The position numbers and the translations under genes were made by a program. A stretch of 64,000 nucleotides of DNA from an uncultured Marinoscillum sp. (GTDB lineage: Bacteria; Bacteroidota; Bacteroidia; Cytophagales; MED-G16): the NCBI GenBank assembly GCA_902523065.1, contig CABYXZ010000002.1, forward strand, positions 62,001 to 126,000, in the 5' to 3' direction. The notes below the pieces were generated by a model. The model saw only the letters and a program-made list of their open reading frames with translations. It was not told the DNA's origin and searched no databases. Below are positions 62,191-64,000 of the stretch, piece after piece. Position 1 is the first letter of the stretch; every line of letters begins with the position of its first letter.

Positions 62191-62496
62191 ATGGCACAAA
62201 AAATAAGAATAAAATTAAAGTCATTTGATTACAACCTAGTTGACAAGAGTTCTGAGAAAATTGTAAAGGCAGTAAAAACTACTGGTGCTATTGTGAGTGG
62301 TCCGATTCCATTACCAACAAGAAAAGAAATTTTTACCGTACTTAGATCTCCTCATGTAAATAAAACATCTAGAGAGCAATTTAAACTTTGTACTTACAAG
62401 AGATTATTGGATATATATTCTAACAGTAGTCAGACAGTTGACGCGTTAATGAAACTGGAGTTACCTAGTGGTGTTGATGTAGAGATTAAAGTGTAA
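62191..62496 (+). CDS. rpsJ: 30S ribosomal protein S10
   Basis: S10 of 101 residues ([51 protein letters not shown]). It is 4 bases after fusA. In nearly all bacteria rplC follows; here a glycoside hydrolase gene follows after 40 bases, and no clear terminator is visible between them. Confidence 0.98.
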   Translation: MAQKIRIKLKSFDYNLVDKSSEKIVKAVKTTGAIVSGPIPLPTRKEIFTVLRSPHVNKTSREQFKLCTYKRLLDIYSNSSQTVDALMKLELPSGVDVEIKV

Positions 62497-62536
62497 AAAT
62501 TATTGATTTTTATATAATTATTCTCTTATTTCGAGT

Positions 62537-64000
62537 GTGCCAAACTTAAAAAATCTTTCCATCTTATTTTTCTTAATAGCAATATCATCTAATGTGCTCT
62601 TTTCTCAAAATTTCCTTAAAACATCAGGCAGTAATATCATAAATCAGAATGGTGATACAATAGTTCTTAGAGGTATGGGTCTAGGTGGATGGATGGTTCA
62701 AGAAGGCTATATGATGGCTCCTGGAGGGTTTTCAGGAACACAGTTTCAGATAAGGGATAATATTACCGATTTAATAGGGGAAGAGGAGACAGAAAATTTC
62801 TATAATAAGTGGCTTAATAATCATGTTAGAAAAATAGATATTGACTCAATGAAAGCATGGGGATTTAATCTCGTTAGAGTACCTATACACTATAATTTAT
62901 TTACTAAGCCAATAGAAGAAGAGACATTTCCTGGATCTTATACCGATATAGAAAAAGGTTACACACTTTTGGATTCTTTGCTTGAGTGGTGTCAGGTTAA
63001 TGAGATGTACATGATGATTGATCTTCATGCTGCTCCAGGTGGACAGGGTTACAATGCTGATATTAGCGATTATGATTCATCTAAATTTTCCTTATGGGAA
63101 AGCGTGGCTAACCAAGATAAAACAGTTGAACTATGGAAGCGCTTATCAAAAAGATATAAAAATGAGGAGTGGGTAGCAGGATATGATCTAATAAATGAAC
63201 CAAACTGGAATCTGCCTGGCAATAAACTTTTAAAGGAACTTTATGTTAGGATAACTGATGTTATTAGGGCTGAGGGAGATGAACATATACTATTTATTGA
63301 AGGAAACTGGTTTGCTAATGACTTTACTGGCTTAGTCCCACCATGGGATGATAATATGGTATACAGTCCTCATAAGTATTGGAGCCCAGTGGATGAAGAA
63401 TATTTAGATTGGTTGATTCAGGATACCTTAACTACCCCTATTTTTGTTGGTGAAACTGGTGAGAATTCCAATCTGTGGTATAGAGATGCTATTAAATTAT
63501 ATGAAGATAATAAAATAGGATGGGCTTGGTGGCCTTTTAAGAGAATTGACGCAATTCAACCTCCATTATCTATAAACTATAATGAAAAGTACAAGAAAAT
63601 AGTTGATTACTGGAATACGGGTAATAATAGACCAACAAAAGAAGAGGCAATACAAGGATTAATGCAATTAACTGAAGACATTAAATTTGAAAATTGTTTC
63701 TATCACAAAGATATTATTGATGCAATGTTCAGACAGCCATTTTCTAATGAGACTGTTCCATATGCTAACAATACAATACCTGGTAAGATATACGCAACCG
63801 ACTTTGATATGGGAGTTATGGGTAGTGCTTACTATGATGCTGGAGCAGATGCAAATTATGGAGGCGATTTCTCTCCTTGGAATAACGGTTGGGGACTAAG
63901 AAATGATAATGTAGATATTCAATTAAGCAACGATAGTTTATCAAATGGATTTCATGTGGGTTGGACTGAAACAGATGAATGGATGAAATACACATTTCTA
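62537..64000 (+). CDS. Secreted GH5-family glycoside hydrolase with CBM6-like module (partial)
   Basis: The frame is open from a GTG at 62537 to the window end (488 codons). It begins with a signal peptide (LSILFFLIAISSNVLFSQ). The GH5-type TIM barrel follows: RGMGLGGWMVQEGYM, VRVPIHYNLF, MMIDLHAAPGGQ, the acid/base Glu in YDLINEPNW near residue 220 and the nucleophile Glu in FVGETGEN near 305, then WAWWPFKR. From about residue 412 comes a CBM6-like stretch (IYATDFDMG, NVDIQLSND, GFHVGWTETDEWMKYTF). Activity on a beta-glucan or related polysaccharide is likely; the exact substrate is unknown. The position directly after rpsJ is unusual. Confidence 0.88.
   Translation, partial: MPNLKNLSILFFLIAISSNVLFSQNFLKTSGSNIINQNGDTIVLRGMGLGGWMVQEGYMMAPGGFSGTQFQIRDNITDLIGEEETENFYNKWLNNHVRKIDIDSMKAWGFNLVRVPIHYNLFTKPIEEETFPGSYTDIEKGYTLLDSLLEWCQVNEMYMMIDLHAAPGGQGYNADISDYDSSKFSLWESVANQDKTVELWKRLSKRYKNEEWVAGYDLINEPNWNLPGNKLLKELYVRITDVIRAEGDEHILFIEGNWFANDFTGLVPPWDDNMVYSPHKYWSPVDEEYLDWLIQDTLTTPIFVGETGENSNLWYRDAIKLYEDNKIGWAWWPFKRIDAIQPPLSINYNEKYKKIVDYWNTGNNRPTKEEAIQGLMQLTEDIKFENCFYHKDIIDAMFRQPFSNETVPYANNTIPGKIYATDFDMGVMGSAYYDAGADANYGGDFSPWNNGWGLRNDNVDIQLSNDSLSNGFHVGWTETDEWMKYTFL

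Noticed and set aside
62497..62536. Promoter or terminator between rpsJ and the GH5 gene
   Set aside because: Only a poor TTG...TATTTCG pair and a weak AT hairpin are visible, not enough to call either.

Overview
The window comes from an AT-rich (by eye about one third G+C), tightly packed bacterial chromosome of the phylum Bacteroidota. Evidence: a SusC/SusD outer-membrane pair, a short ATP synthase epsilon subunit beside atpD, a DUF3467 gene after rpoC, a promoter pattern TTG-N19/20-TAnnTTTG in front of several highly expressed genes, and no obvious Shine-Dalgarno sequences. The DnaJ has only the inner pair of its four zinc motifs, which I recall from Cytophagales-type relatives. Gene content, convergent gene ends that touch or overlap, and a secreted GH5-CBM6 enzyme fit a small-genome, probably marine, polysaccharide-using Gram-negative heterotroph. 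The genus cannot be told from the sequence alone.

Layout. 1-11,300: the 3' end of asnS, then a long minus-strand run of housekeeping genes (dnaK; atpDC; grpE-dnaJ-histidine kinase; obgE, adk, an HldA-type heptose kinase, an aminotransferase, recR). dnaK and grpE share a -24/-12 (sigma-54-like) element. 11,300-17,500: a sodium:solute symporter, an unknown outer-membrane protein, an alkyltransferase-like protein, tRNA-Ser, a BrkB-family membrane protein, a thioesterase, mltG and a WbqC-family gene. 17,500-25,700: clpC, fabG, lpdA, then a minus-strand operon of four coupled genes: an Rpe-like/CBS fusion, a DAHP-synthase-type PEP aldolase, a KdsC-like phosphatase and sucD. 25,700-31,640: an LpxL-type acyltransferase, lepA, folD, queE and a PorE-like TPR/PD40/OmpA protein. 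31,640-37,950: a 286-base regulatory region, then susC, susD, a third lipoprotein and a bidirectional terminator. 38,000-45,800: a lipoprotein, a ChrA-type transporter, lpxH, ftsH, rsfS, birA, gmk, nadD, frr and pyrH. 45,900-62,500: tRNA-Tyr, -Gly and -Thr, tuf, tRNA-Trp, secE, nusG, rplK-A-J-L, rpoB, rpoC, DUF3467, rpsL, rpsG, fusA and rpsJ. 62,537 to the end: a GH5-CBM6 glycoside hydrolase, cut by the window edge, in the place where rplC normally follows rpsJ.

How it fits together. Most genes serve translation, transcription, protein quality control (DnaK/GrpE/DnaJ, ClpC, FtsH), central metabolism, and an LPS envelope (HldA, LpxH, LpxL, KdsC-like). The most unusual locus is 22,278-25,632. 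A pentose-phosphate-epimerase-like domain carries a CBS pair resembling that of arabinose-5-phosphate isomerase (KdsD), and it is coupled to a PEP-dependent aldolase and a KdsC-like phosphatase. The order mimics KdsD-KdsA-KdsC with two of the parts exchanged, so it may make or control a 3-deoxy-ulosonic acid. This is inference. No CRISPR array, insertion sequence, prophage or rRNA gene was seen, and no stretch over 300 bases lacks a gene.
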